DNA of 64,000 nucleotides from Hybos culiciformis (taxonomy: Eukaryota > Arthropoda > Insecta > Diptera > Hybotidae), in NCBI GenBank assembly GCA_964007475.1, contig OZ023274.1:83029303-83093302 (forward strand), read 5' to 3'. The notes below the pieces were generated by a model. That model saw only the letters and a program-made list of their open reading frames with translations. It had not been told where the DNA came from and ran no database searches. Each line of letters opens with the position of its first letter. The first letter of the stretch is position 1. Shown here one piece after another: positions 50,501 through 60,830 of the stretch. The translations under genes and the position numbers were made by a program.

Positions 50501-52343
50501 CTAAAAAAAACAGAATTTCAAAATTTGTTGAATAGCCACTTCCCCGGTGCCTTAACACATCCAGTCTTCTAAATAGTCGATTCGGGGCCAACGCTATAAT
50601 ATTTTATTGAAATATACCTAAATTTCAAAACCGGCTTCTAAGGTAGCCCCCCGCCGGGGTCTCGGATCAAAATTTCTAGTACCCTATAACCATCTCGAGC
50701 CCCAATGATACTTAAGTTCAAAATTTCAGCCAAATCGGTCCAGCGGTTTAGGCATGATTGAGGACGGAGAAACAGAGAAACAGAGAAACAGAGAATTTTC
50801 ATTTTTATTTATTAGATGTATCTTCATATTTAAAATTATTTACCATATAATGACATCTTATAATTATAAGAGTCAAAACATCAAAATACGTTTAAATTTT
50901 GTTTTAGCTTCTGTTTTTAAACAAGAAAAAAATCATAACTATAAAATACAATAATACATAAATATACTTCATATTTCATGTTTTTCATTTTTGAATATAT
51001 TATATTAAAAACAAAATTATTTTTTGTTTTTTTTTTTTAATTATATTTCATATTTGAAATTATTAAATAAAAATTGTTTGCTTGTTAGTTTTTTGTATAT
51101 ATAAATCATAATTACCATAAAATACCTAGACTTTGTTATTCCTAAATCATAGATATATATCATAAAAAAAAAATTTTTATTGTCTATTATAAATACACAT
51201 ATTTTTTTAATTTAATTTTTATTTTTTAATTGTGTAGCATGCAATTCCTCGTTAGATTAACCCTTCATTATAGTAATAGGATTTAAGTTTAGTATTAAAA
51301 AATAAATAAATAAAAATCAAGTGAAAATTAAAAGTTTAATCTGATCATCATAATTACATGAACAAAATAATATTATTATTCAATTTCAAAGGTGTTATGT
51401 ACAGTATTATACATTGTAATGTACACTACGACGAATGAAATGCATATTCATTAAAATTTAATAATTTTGCATAAATTAAATTATAATTTGAAAAACAAGT
51501 ATTAAAAATGTATTATTATTATTTTAAGAATTTTTGCTGTTCAAAGTAAATCATGGACATTCTCATGCCAATATCATATACATTGAATTATCGATAACTA
51601 AGCCAATAATGATTAATGGCTTTGAATCTCAAACATGATGTTCGATTATGTAGATTGTAGATCCATGAATTTATTTCCAAAATCTATTATCTCCTATTAT
51701 TGTGACATTGAATTCTTACTATTATAAGATGCAGATTTTTACAACTTTATTTTCATTTGATTTTATTATTAGAAATATTTTTATTTATAAGAATTTATCA
51801 ATTAAATAAAAATTAACAAAATCAATTACCTATAATAATAATATTTTATATATATTTTTTTTTTGTAGCTGGAGAGATCAATAAGGATATTAATAAAATT
51901 AACGAATTTGGTCTTGGCACAGATCAAAGAAATCCATCTACAGATAATACACATTCAAACGAAGTTTTAATAATGAATGCCAAAGGTGAAGACAGAACGA
52001 CGAGTTTCTTTGCACAGCCTGGTATTCTAGCTGGTAAATTAATTTATTTACAATTTAAATAAATTTAATATATATATATTAAATAAGTTAAATGACATAT
52101 AATAAATTTTTACTATATTTTATTAAGTCATTGTTTATATAAATATATATATATATTTTATATGTTTTAGCTGTTATTGGTGGAGCAGTTGTTGGTTTAC
52201 TATGTGCAATTTTAGTAGTAATGTTTATTGTTTACCGAATGAGAAAAAAGGATGAAGGTAGTTACGCCTTGGACGAACCAAAAAGATCACCTGCCGTCAA
52301 TTCGTATGCTAAAAACGGAAATAATCGAGAATTTTATGCCTGA
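25585..52343 (+). CDS. Sdc: Syndecan, transmembrane heparan-sulfate proteoglycan (5' exon missing)
   Basis: Joined exons 25585-25707, 38905-38962, 39094-39651, 51869-52033 and 52171-52343 give 358 residues in one frame, ending at TGA. Syndecans carry heparan sulfate on Ser-Gly sites and act as co-receptors in adhesion and in signalling such as Slit/Robo. Visible are Ser-Gly sites in acidic context (EGSGGRGE, DYSGSGFGED, ISGSGGGDLEDDDD), a very acidic, low-complexity ectodomain, one membrane span starting AVIGGAVVGLLCAIL, the invariant cytoplasmic C1 motif RMRKKDEGSY, a variable region, and the C-terminal PDZ-binding EFYA. These last motifs are diagnostic of the family. The first exon here opens in phase 0 at KSIQPSS with no signal peptide, so at least one 5' exon lies upstream, probably outside the window. 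A possible 45-nt cassette exon at 36225-36269 would add 15 residues. Two introns exceed 12 kb. Confidence 0.95.
35550..35579. repeat. (AT)n microsatellite
   Basis: About 15 AT units followed by poly-T, in the 13-kb Sdc intron. Confidence 0.95.
36225..36269 (+). CDS. Sdc: Possible 45-nt cassette exon of Sdc
   Basis: A 45-nt open segment lies between a pyrimidine-rich acceptor (GCATTTGTAG) and a possible donor (AGG|GTAAAA), inside the 13-kb intron. It is a multiple of three and keeps phase 0 with both neighbouring exons. It would add YHLIKTAHRLDDLER, a basic, non-acidic insert, between GGRGE and IHDDLEKE. Its base composition is noticeably less A+T-rich than the surroundings. The insect syndecans I remember join the flanking exons directly, so this may be an optional exon or a chance match. 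Confidence 0.35.
37745..37790. repeat. Short hairpin in Sdc intron
   Basis: GAAAAATGCAATGA and TCATTGCATTTTCT form a 14-15 bp stem around the loop ATCGAAGGC. The stem is too short for a microRNA precursor, and its role is unknown. Confidence 0.5.
38905..38962 (+). CDS. Sdc: Sdc exon with second Ser-Gly site
   Basis: This 58-nt exon runs from a CTCTCTTTCAG acceptor to the donor GTGAGT. It encodes IHDDLEKESDYSGSGFGED and leaves one base (G) for the next exon, completing Asp. SGSG flanked by acidic and aromatic residues is the best conserved glycosaminoglycan attachment motif of the syndecan ectodomain. The next intron is only 131 bp, unlike the large introns on either side of this exon pair. 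Confidence 0.93.
39094..39651 (+). CDS. Sdc: Sdc long acidic ectodomain exon
   Basis: This 558-nt exon starts at ACGAGG after a TATATTTAG acceptor and is open throughout. It encodes about 186 residues dominated by Asp, Glu, Asn and Ser, with several further Ser-Gly pairs (ISGSGGGD, PVSGGH, SSSGID). Poly-Asp/Glu runs arise from GAT/GAC/GAA triplet runs. The donor is the non-consensus but usable T|GTCAGT. It is joined in phase to CT of the next exon, giving ...ETRS-GEINK. Without splicing, the frame would run on through a hydrophobic stretch to a TGA at 39735-39737, inside the transposon. Confidence 0.93.
39719..39727 (+). repeat. Target-site duplication, left copy
   Basis: AGGATTTAG borders the left end of the foldback element and recurs exactly at 40688-40696. 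It marks the insertion site in the Sdc intron. Confidence 0.8.
39728..40687. mobile_element. Mutator-like foldback element with 9-bp target-site duplication
   Basis: A 960-bp block is flanked by the perfect 9-bp direct repeat AGGATTTAG (39719-39727 and 40688-40696). Its ends are imperfect inverted repeats: left GGGGCACTGAATTATGACCG, right reverse complement GGCTCCATGAATTTTGACCG. Just inside lies the better conserved inverted pair ATGACCGCATGAATTATGAC. Both flanks are arrays of units of about 85-90 bp, built from GCGGTCAAAATTCATTTT and the palindrome AAAATGAATTTTGTCCGC. The centre (about 40035-40400) is unique and includes a C-rich tract at 40180-40220. There is no coding capacity. Nine-base duplications with internally repetitive ends are typical of Mutator-like (MULE) foldback elements. 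It sits 76 bp inside the 12-kb Sdc intron. Confidence 0.8.
40688..40696 (+). repeat. Target-site duplication, right copy
   Basis: AGGATTTAG borders the right end of the foldback element and is identical to 39719-39727. Confidence 0.8.
45755..45905. repeat. Short repeats of the palindrome AATGTAAATTGTATTTACAT
   Basis: TTGTATTTACATT recurs at about 45762, 45847, 45871 and 45892. The two middle copies are extended to the self-complementary AATGTAAAT(T)GTATTTACATT form. This is the internal minisatellite of the second palindromic composite and differs from the CATCTAAATG type in copy 1. Confidence 0.7.
46063..46108 (+). repeat. 23-bp direct tandem duplication
   Basis: AATCTAAATTTTCCCTCTGA and GCT are followed at 46086 by AATCTATATTTTCCCTCTGA and GCA. 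There are two mismatches in 23 bp. Confidence 0.85.
46618..46746. repeat. Hairpin element, inverted arms of about 50 bp
   Basis: The left arm TCCTAAAATAATAAAA..TTAGTAATTTTTC..AATTATTC is answered by GAATAATT..GGAAAAATTACTAA..TTAATATTTTAGGA. The arms match closely apart from poly-A/T length. It lies inside the expanded middle of the second palindromic composite and may be an independent small hairpin transposon. Confidence 0.65.
46910..47055. repeat. Long inverted repeat, paralogue of 9291-9463
   Basis: The arms AAATTTGTTATACAGCTCGT..TGTATACACACAAACATA and their inverted partner meet at TATCACTCGACCTTCGGTCT. This is the reverse complement of the copy 1 core. Confidence 0.85.
50281..50815. mobile_element. 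Interspersed repeat with internal 136-bp duplication
   Basis: This block is less A+T-rich, starting near ACTAGTCGAAATACCCGGCT. Two 136-bp units follow (50361-50496 and 50497-50632), each with TGCACTAAAAAAAACAGAAT and CCACTTCCCCGGTGCCTTAA, and differing at only a few bases. The right part contains CAAATCGGTCCAGCGGTTTA followed by a GAGAAACA(GA) tail repeat and an A+T-rich end. Such CGGTCCAGCGGTTT-plus-microsatellite tails are widespread in insect interspersed repeats. I do not assign a class, and no target duplication was found. Confidence 0.65.
50766..50794 (+). repeat. 9-bp microsatellite (GAGAAACAG)n
   Basis: About three units of GAGAAACAG form the tail of the interspersed repeat that precedes them. 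Confidence 0.85.
51869..52033 (+). CDS. Sdc: Sdc membrane-proximal ectodomain exon
   Basis: This 165-nt exon follows a long T-tract acceptor (TTTTTGTAG) and precedes the donor GTAAAT. It encodes GEINKDINKINEFGLG..., a short polar linker and SFFAQPGILA, the juxtamembrane segment before the transmembrane helix. This region is where syndecan ectodomains are usually shed by proteases. The intron that follows is only 137 bp. Confidence 0.94.
52171..52343 (+). CDS. Sdc: Sdc transmembrane and cytoplasmic exon with stop
   Basis: This 173-nt terminal exon holds the family-defining part: the transmembrane helix from AVIGGAVVG through VVMFIVY, with a GAVVG dimerisation motif of the GxxxG type. It is followed by RMRKKDEGSYALDE (C1), the variable region PKRSPAVNSYAKNGN and EFYA (C2, binding PDZ proteins such as syntenin). 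TGA is at 52341-52343. C1 and C2 are intact. Confidence 0.97.
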
Positions 52344-55300
52344 GATTTTGCTAGAAATTAAATTTAAACTTTTTTTTTATTATTATTATAATTTATATAT
52401 ATAACTAATCTGTATTAAATTTAAAGAAAAAAAGAATATGCTAAAAAATTGATTATAATATATATTATATATAATTTTAATATTTTAATATTATTCTGAC
52501 TAAAGTACATATATAATATAAATATGTATTATTTTTAATTTGTTGTAAACTTATTTTGTTGTATAAAAAAGAAAACAAAATTTTCACTATTTGAACTTGA
52601 AGTCGAAATATTTTTACTGGATCAAAAAATGATCAAAACCAAATGCTGGAATTTTTTTTAGAACATTTTAACTCTCTGACAAACAGACTCGATTATCATA
52701 ATATTATGTATTTTTACACTCTACTAACTACAGATTTCAGTATTAAAACAAATGTTCCGGTGAAAAATTTATCGACTAAAAAAAATTCTGGAGAATCAGA
52801 TACTTTATGAGAAAAAACAAATATACTAAAGTGATTTATTTCTAATACGAATAAATTCCACTGCCATAGCAGCTTATAACGATTTAAGCCTATCAAATAT
52901 AAAATTATTGTAAATGTAATTCAACATTTCTTTAATAAGTTTTCATCAAACATATAATTTTATTATGTTTTTTTTTTTTTAATCTAAACAAAGTCTATAG
53001 GGCAGTATTTAAAACTGGCTTGTAATTAATTTTTAAATTAATTTTTTTGTAATCAACAGAAAAAGTAAAATAATGATGAAATTTCACTTGATTAGAAACT
53101 TCTATTAATTTTCAATAGTCAATAGTTTTTATTAATATTCTATTAAACATTCCTACGCATTAGATGTCATCTCCAGAATTATTCCATTGAGGGAAAAAAA
53201 AAATTTTTTTTTTTTTAAATTCTTTTAGCTAATATAGTTAGTATATTTATTAAAATCACTTTATTAAAGATTTTTCGTACCAAATTTTAAAAATATTAAG
53301 AAAAATATAAATTGTATGTATATTTTTTTTAAACATAATAAATTTAATCTAATTAAGTTCCTTTAGGACATTATTATACACATTATGTATGTTAATATAA
53401 TTCTCAAAATATTACAACATTATATTAGTTAAAAGATTTTGAAAAAAAAAAAAAAAAAAATGAAAAATTTTCCTTAATACAGTATAATTTTTTTTTTTTA
53501 TTATTATATATATATATACAATATTATACACACATACATATTAATTAAATAAAAATTGTAATCTTATATTTTTTGTTAGAAAAAATTATTTTTTTTATAT
53601 GCATAATTATGTAATAGTAAAATAGTAAAACATAAAATATCTTGTCATTGATATTAAAAATGAAAACAGACTAATACTGTTCGAATAAGAAAAAATAAAA
53701 CCGGATATTATTTTCTTTTATTTTTTTTTTTGTAAACACAAGATATAATTTTTTTTTTTTTTTTTTTTTGAGAATAACATATAAATAAAAGAAAAAAAAT
53801 TATATCTAGGTATATAAAATTTATAAATTAATCTTAAAAGAAAAAAAAAAAAAATATAAAGAATGTTCAATGTGTAAAAATAAAAACAAAATTATATTAA
53901 AATGATTCGAACTACGTAAATAAAGAAGAAAAAAAAAAATTAAGATTATATAAAAAAAAATTTGTTTAGAAAAAAGAAGTATTAGTATTAAAAATTGAAA
54001 AAAAAAAAAAATATATATATATAAATTAATGAAGTAAAAAATTCTTTAAAAAAAATGTATAGTCGGCGCAATAAACAAACATATTATTTTGATTAAATGT
54101 ATTTAAAATCTATCATTAAGTAAAATATATATATATATGAAAAAGATAAAAAAAAAAAAGTATATATATATAACAATAATTTAATTTTTAAGAAAAATTA
54201 TGAAAAAAAAAAATATATAATTAGGAAAACACTTTTTTATTATAAAGTACTGTATGTGAATTATTTCGAAATTTTTAATTAACTCATTAACATTTTTTTT
54301 TTTTTTTAAATTCGTGGTTTGAATTTTAAATTATTAATAAATATATTTTGAAACTACAAGTAATCCAACTATATTTGTCAAAATTTTTGTCACGACATCT
54401 CATGCTGCTACTGTATTTTGGTTACAAAACCAAATTATTTTAAATACATTTTAAAAATAAATATAAAATATTATTTGTCCATCTAGATGACAATAAATTA
54501 TTTATTACTTTCGAAAATTGATTTTTATCAATTTCAAACATTCAAATACAAATTAAACAAAAAAAAAAAAATAAATACCTATTAAGTGCAATGTTCTGAT
54601 ATTTATTCAGACACTAAAACTTTGACTGACAAATAAAAATACTCAAATAAATTTCTAAATTTCTTGAATTGCTTTTAGAAATAGTTCTGCATTTAAGTGA
54701 TACCCTTAGTCCTTCTAATCAATCTTAGAGAATTTTTTTTTTAAAAATATCGTTGAAAAAAAAAATTTCCAGTTAATTGAAAATTTCTTAATTTTTCACT
54801 GTATATTAACTAGATTGCTTAAATTAAATATGTTATATTTATAATATTGTACACTATGTATATATTTATACAGTGGTAATTCTTTACAATAAATATTGGT
54901 TTATATATTGTAATAATGCATTATGTATACATATGTGTACTATTATAATATATACATATATAAAATATATATAAAAACACATAAATTTATATATATATAT
55001 ATTAATACTTTTTGGAACAAAAATTCAAAATAAATTGTAAGAAAATTAAAAATAGATTTTAGTGAAAAAGAACAATTAAAAACACAACTAAGTTTAAAAT
55101 CAAAAAAAAAAAAAAAAAACTCTTAGGTATGAAAAACAAAAAGAAACTTTTAATTACGTAAAACATTGTAATAGTTAAAAATCATCAAGATATTAATTAG
55201 AAGCAAAAAGTGGATTTTTTTTCTTAACAAGAAAATAAAATTCACAATGGACTAAAATAGTCTTATTTTTTATTTTATTTTATTATTTTCATTAAGAAAT

Positions 55301-56958
55301 TTCTTGTAAATGTGTTATTTTTAAATTGTATATTGAATTTTATTTTGTATTTTATTTTATAATGCCTAAATATAAATAATGTTTATTTTATACAAAAGTC
55401 ATTTTATAAATGTAATGTATTTTCTTTTCTTTTAGTAAAAATTTCTATAATAATTACTACTATCAGTTTAAAACTATCAACTATCAATCAGCCGATACAA
55501 AAAATATTTTACTCCAAATTCTGGAAAAATTATTTACAGAAATTAAGATAGGCTAACGTTATTTTCGGAAGAAGTTTTTAGCTAGTTTATACTGTTGTAA
55601 GTTGTAAGCTTAAATTGATCTTCCAATTTATCTTAAATCTACAATCATAAACACGCAATCAGTTAAGCAAACACATTCGTTTTTCAATAAATTATTTGTA
55701 AAAATGTTACTGTCGATGTCGTTACATGTTTTTAGTTTTGGATTAGAATGATTTTCTTACACTGAACTGTAACATTAAATTTTTCATCATTCTAAAGTTA
55801 TAAATATTTTCAATGTAAAAGTTAGTGTATTTAAAAATCCTAAAATTGATTGTGTTTAGAACTTAAAAATTTTGCTTTAAAAACATTGAATTTCAAGCTT
55901 TTCTTAACAAAAAAAAACAAGAATTCATGGGAAATCTTTGGAATACGTAAAAAATATATATCAAAATTGTATCGGCATTATGATTTATACATTTTTTAAT
56001 TCTCTACTGAAAATTCTCATAGTAAACACGGGCAAGAAAAAACAAAATTCATTTATTCATTTCACTTGCGTCTGTAAATTTTTATTACATTAGTTCCATT
56101 ATTGGAAATTTCTTGTATATTATGCTTTAAAAACAATTAAAAAAATGTATGATCTTTTTAATGTCCTTTTTTACACAATATTAAAAATGATAAACAAAAA
56201 AATAATTTTTTTATTATACAAAAATGGCTTATACTTTATATTTAATAATTGAAACAAAAAAAAAATTGTAACATTAATTAAAAAATAAAAGAAATAAATC
56301 TAAAAAAACAGAAAATTTAGTTTTAATCTCTCAAAGGAAATTTTGTGTATCATTTATAAAAATTTAGTAGGTAGGTATTATTTGCTTACAAAATATTATG
56401 GATAATTCAATCAGTCATTTACATAACGCAACGGACCCCGTGAAGTAGTGCTTGATCGAAATGTCATAAGGGTAATACAACGTCCACAACCTAATTGTAT
56501 AATCTTAATCTCCCATAAAAAAATTTTTATGAACTATCTTCACTCCACCAATGAAAACTTTGTTTTTTATTAATAAATTAATTTTTTTAAGGGTAAAAGT
56601 TTTTCAAAATATCTCATTCCTCATTTTGTTTGAATTTTTTTCCAATGCTATTAGATATATGAACATCCATTATAAAGAAACTTTAACGAAGTATAAGAAA
56701 AGTAAGCTATAATCGGGGGAATCGAACATAAGAATCCCAAATAAGCACATTCTTTTCGAATAGGGGTTTTCCTGATTTTTAAGATTGTTCGTAATTCATT
56801 TATAATAACTGCCCAAACATTATGGTCAGAAAAAAACTAAGTATTAACCCTTTCAAAATATAATTTAAACCTTTTTTTCTTCAAATATTAAAATAGTTTA
56901 TTTTATTACATTTAGTTATTTACAATAAAAAATTCAAAAAAATAGTATATATAGTATA
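52344..56958. other. Sdc 3' UTR and convergent intergenic region
   Basis: Sdc on + and WDR83 on - converge here. The first part is presumably Sdc 3' UTR. Several AATAAA hexamers are possible poly(A) signals, for example 54070-54075 after the less A+T-rich AGTCGGCGC. The region is otherwise poly-A/T and TA repeats, with no gene recognised. Confidence 0.55.
56897..56907 (-). terminator. Candidate poly(A) signal of WDR83
   Basis: On the minus strand the hexamer AATAAA occurs twice, overlapping, about 50-60 nt after the WDR83 stop codon. The position is plausible for a short 3' UTR. In DNA this A+T-rich the hexamer is frequent by chance, so the call rests on position only. Confidence 0.45.
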
Positions 56959-58280
56959 CTAGTATACTATATCAAAATCTTCTTTCTCTTCACAAGTATT
57001 TTCACCGGCCGGTCCACAAACAAAAATTTCACGACGTTTGGCGATTATTACCTCATTTGAAACAGGATGAGTAGTCAAAGAGTTCACAACACCACTTGAA
57101 CCTAAAAAGTTAAGAAAAAAAAATATTTGCGATAATTTTAATAAGAAATTTCTTCAAAGTAAAATTGTGAATTTTTCGAATGATAGAATCGAGAACTCCA
57201 AAAACTTGCAATACAGCAATAAACTAAAGTTGAATAAATGCTTATTAAAATTGTGCATAAGAAACAAGTAGCTAGTTGCCAATAAAAATATAGCTAGTTG
57301 CCAATAAAAAATAGAAAATTAAATTACTTATTTCAAATTTCTGAAGAATTTTGCCATTCATTAAATCCCAAATAAAAGCACAGCCTTCAGAAGAACCAGA
57401 TATTATTTGGGAATCATTTGATAAAATTCCACATTCGATATGATAATCTTCATTTTTTTGCCTGCCCTTGTATTTAGACAATATATTGCCTGTATCATTG
57501 TCAATAAGCCGAATTACACCATCTAAGCATCCAGCGACAATGCATTGACCATCTTTCGTTTCAGCAATATACGTTATCGGTACACCAATATCATCACAAA
57601 CTAATTCACCCATTCTAATGTCATATTTTCGTATGCAGCAATCCAACGATGCGGTTATAATTTGAGACTCATTTATAATTAAAGAAGTTATACAATCTTT
57701 GGCATCTTTCATTGTTTGAATCGGCTCAAGTTTTCTAGTTCGAATATCCCAGCACATGCAAGAATTATCTTTTGAACCAGAAACCGCTATCGAGCTATCC
57801 TCATTGAAACGCACACAACTTACACCACCTGCGTGTAATCGAAGTCTTCGTAGAGGTTGACCAGTTGTTACATCCCAATAAATCTAAAATTGAAAACATT
57901 TACATAGACTTTTAATTTGGTCACAAAAAGAGAATGTTTGATTAAAACTCACAATAGATTTATCTATGCTACTCGACACTATATGACAACTGTCACACGA
58001 AGCAGCCACATCTGTTACTTCACTAGCATGACCTCCGTAGGTTTTTAAAAGCAAACCTATTCTTGGATTCCATAATTTAATTTTTCTGTCAGAACCACAT
58101 GTCAGGCAATATGTACCATCAACTAAAAATTGTGAAATATAAGTATGGAATAAAGATATGTGTTAAAACTAATCCAATGTAGTGAAGGGAGAAACAAGAA
58201 ATGCGATACCCACCATTGTATCGAACTGCTCGAATACTTCCTTGATTACAGTCAATAACCTTATAACGATCTAAACTCAT
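56959..58280 (-). CDS. WDR83: WD repeat-containing protein 83 (MORG1), complete
   Basis: Four exons on the minus strand (58280-58214, 58122-57953, 57883-57328, 57101-56959) join in phase to 311 residues, close to the 315 of human WDR83. WDR83/MORG1 is a WD40 beta-propeller that scaffolds ERK-pathway kinases and has been found with spliceosomal C complexes. Visible blades include YCLTCGSDRKIKLWNP, IDKSIIYWDV, SGSKDNSCMCWDIR, LDCCIRKYDIRMGE, CLDGVIRLID and SEGCAFIWDLMNG. The start MSLDRYKVIDCNQGSIRAVR and DGTYCLTCGSD align well with the family's N-terminus. No frame breaks are seen. It is divergent from TSR3 across a 1.4-kb interval. Confidence 0.95.
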
Positions 58281-59712
58281 AATTCGTTTTATGTTTAGTT
58301 AAAATTATTCGTTTCGAATATCGCTGCTGAAGCTGAACAATTCAATGTCTTTGTTTTGTTTTTAACTTTGTTGATGTTGACTATCACATCACTATCTATC
58401 TATTTTTTTAATTTTAAAGTAATTCAACAAAACACACTAAACAAAAACAAGTAGACAACCTCAATGCTCGATCAAAGTTCAAACAAAACCATAAGTCTCC
58501 AAGATCCAAGTCCAGTCCAATTCCAATCCAATTGCAATTTTATTATTGGTTTTTTGCGATTTGTTTTGGTTTTTTTTAAATAATAATAAACTTTGTTTAT
58601 TTTCGAAATTCAATCAGCTGACCGGTAGATTCATTTATTTCGATCATTACCAATTAAACATTGGTTTTTTTTCACTCTATTTACCATTTTAGACTATTTC
58701 GAGTTCTTAGACTTTTAGTTTCCATTTTATTATTATAAATTATAATTATAAATTATAAATTATAAATTATAAATTATAAATTATAAATTATAAATTATAA
58801 ATTATAAATTATAAATTATAAATTATAAATTATAAATTATAAATTATAAATTATAAATTATAAATTATAAATTATAAATTATAAATTATAAATTATAAAT
58901 TATAAATTATAAATTATAAATTATAAATTATAAATTATAAATTATAAATTATAAATTATAAATTATAAATTATAAATTATAAATTATAAATTATAAATTA
59001 TAAATTATAAATTATAAATTATAAATTATAAATTATAAATTATAAATTATAAATTATAAATTATAAATTATAAATTATAAATTATAAATTATAAATTATA
59101 AATTATAAATTATAAATTATAAATTATAAATTATAAATTATAAATTATAAATTATAAATTATAAATTATAAATTATAAATTATAAATTATAAATTATAAA
59201 TTATAAATTATAAATTATAAATTATAAATTATAAATTATAAATTATAAATTATAAATTATAAATTATAAATTATAAATTATAAATTATAAATTATAAATT
59301 ATAAATTATAAATTATAAATTATAAATTATAAATTATAAATTATAAATTATAAATTATAAATTATAAATTATAAATTATAAATAATAAATTATAAATTAT
59401 AAATTATAAATTTATTGATTTTTAAAAAAAAAGGCAATAGTAAGCCTAAGTTCGGGCAAGACATAAGAACATTGAACCAGCTTTAATTATCTTTTATTGC
59501 GGCAATACTGCAACTTCGAAAAAGAAAAGGAAACAAAGTTTTGTTTACATATATTTCAAGTTCATTTGATTTCCCCTGTTTCATATCGATTGTATTTGTT
59601 TGTATTTCTTTTCACATTTTTTTGTAAATAATAAAAATAAACTCTTTTTTATTTAATTTAATTCAATTTAATTTAATAAATAAAAATAAAAATAAATAAA
59701 TAAAAAACAAAA
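58281..59712. promoter_or_regulatory. Divergent intergenic promoter region, WDR83/TSR3
   Basis: The two genes point away from each other, so both promoters should lie here. The WDR83 side (58281-58731) has mixed composition, including a short direct repeat of CCAGTCCAATTCCAATCC type near 58511. The TSR3 side (59412-59712) has a TATCGAT half-site near 59586, resembling the insect DRE core, and a T-rich/AAT-rich leader just before the ATG. I cannot place either transcription start confidently. Confidence 0.5.
58732..59411. repeat. Heptanucleotide (ATAAATT)n microsatellite array
   Basis: About 680 bp consists of nearly uninterrupted 7-bp units ATAAATT, about 97 copies. Only a few variant units are seen, one near the left edge and one near 59382. 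It fills almost half of the interval between the divergent start codons of WDR83 (58280) and TSR3 (59713). It is essentially pure A+T, with TATAAAT in every unit, so it is rich in TATA-like motifs and easily melted. Its length in this sequence may not equal the true length, because assemblers often collapse such arrays. Confidence 0.97.
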
Positions 59713-60724
59713 ATGAGTTCCAGAAAAGGCAGAAATTATGGAAAATCAAAAAAATTCAAAAATGTTAAATCTCACCACAACCGCCCGAGGGAACTAGCCG
59801 AAAGTGTTCATGATTTGAAAATAAATGACGATTCAACAGAGGAAGACACTGATGATGGTGATACGAGCAGCTCTGCGGACAAATTAAAAGGTCGACCAAA
59901 TTTTCCGGTAGCTATGTGGGATTTGAATCATTGTGATCCAAAAAAATGCAGTGGACGAAAACTGCTACGGTTGGGATTAATTGATAATCTCAGGCTTGGT
60001 CAAAGGTAAAATTGAAAAAGTTTTGTAAAATCAAGTCTCTTATTTAGTTAAAGCAATTTTATATATCGTTTAGTTAAATATTTAGAAAAATTATTAAGTT
60101 CAAAAATTGTAGATAGGTTGGTAGGTAGATACCTAAATAGTGAAATTCTTTTATTTTATGTTTCAGATTTCCGGGTCTTGTACTATCTCCAGTTGGTACA
60201 AATTGTGTTAATCCCACAGATTCGGAAATAATTAAAACAAATGGAATTGCTGTTGTTGATTGTTCGTGGGCGAGAATTGAGGAAACACCATTCAATCGAA
60301 TGAAGAGCCCACATCCGAGACTTTTACCTTTCTTGGTAGCAGCAAATCCAATCAATTATGGTAATTTTTAATTTAGTAACTAAATTATTTTATATGATAT
60401 GTAATTTTTTTTTTAGGTAAACCATGCCAATTAAGCTGTGTCGAAGCAATTGCAGCTACAATGTATATAACTGGAATGAAAGAAGAAGCTAAATTTTATA
60501 TGGGTAAATTTTCATGGGGTCACGCCTTTATTGAATTGAATCAAACATTATTAGATAAATATTCAGAATGTAAAAATAGTCAAGAAATTCTTAAAGTTCA
60601 AAATGAATACATTGAAGAATGTCAAAAAGAACGTATTGATAGTAAACTAAAACCAAGCGATTGGCCATCATCATCAAGTAGTTCATCAGAAAGTGATAAT
60701 GAAATAAATACGAATGAAAAATAA
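59713..60724 (+). CDS. TSR3: 18S rRNA aminocarboxypropyltransferase Tsr3, complete
   Basis: Three exons (59713-60005, 60167-60360, 60417-60724) join in phase to 264 residues. Tsr3 transfers the 3-amino-3-carboxypropyl group of S-adenosylmethionine to the hypermodified pseudouridine of 18S rRNA, a late step in 40S maturation. The N-terminus (about residues 1-60) is basic and then acidic, and unstructured. The core starts at [20 protein letters not shown] (about 65-84) and continues with [52 protein letters not shown] and [12 protein letters not shown]. These are the recognisable Tsr3 blocks that form the SAM-binding fold. The tail is a Ser/Asp/Glu-rich stretch. The ATG at 59713 is in context AAAAATGAG and follows a long A-rich leader. 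No breaks are seen. Confidence 0.95.
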
Positions 60725-60733
60725 AATTTTATT

Positions 60734-60739
60734 AATAAA
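60734..60739 (+). terminator. Candidate poly(A) signal of TSR3
   Basis: AATAAA starts 10 nt after the TSR3 stop codon and is followed by the GT/T-rich stretch TGTTGATGCATTTTTG, as expected of a downstream element. The implied 3' UTR would be unusually short. Other AATAAA hexamers occur within the duplicated block downstream. Confidence 0.4.
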
Positions 60740-60830
60740 TGTTGATGCATTTTTGACTGTTTTAAAAAATGGATTTTACTCTATAGTTGAATTTTAAAAA
60801 TTAGACATGAAATATCTGAGTTTTTTTTTC

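Larger units (their letters stand above)
39652..51868 (+). other. Sdc: Sdc intron, 12.2 kb, rich in mobile DNA
   Basis: GTCAGT to TTTGTAG. It hosts the foldback element, the second palindromic composite and the internally duplicated interspersed repeat. Open frames in it (42345-42563, 47917-48130, 49662-49853) show no family signature and are not called. Confidence 0.8.

Noticed and set aside
60074..60355. 93-residue frame on -
   Set aside because: It is the antisense shadow of TSR3 exon 2, and the + strand reading is clearly the Tsr3 core.
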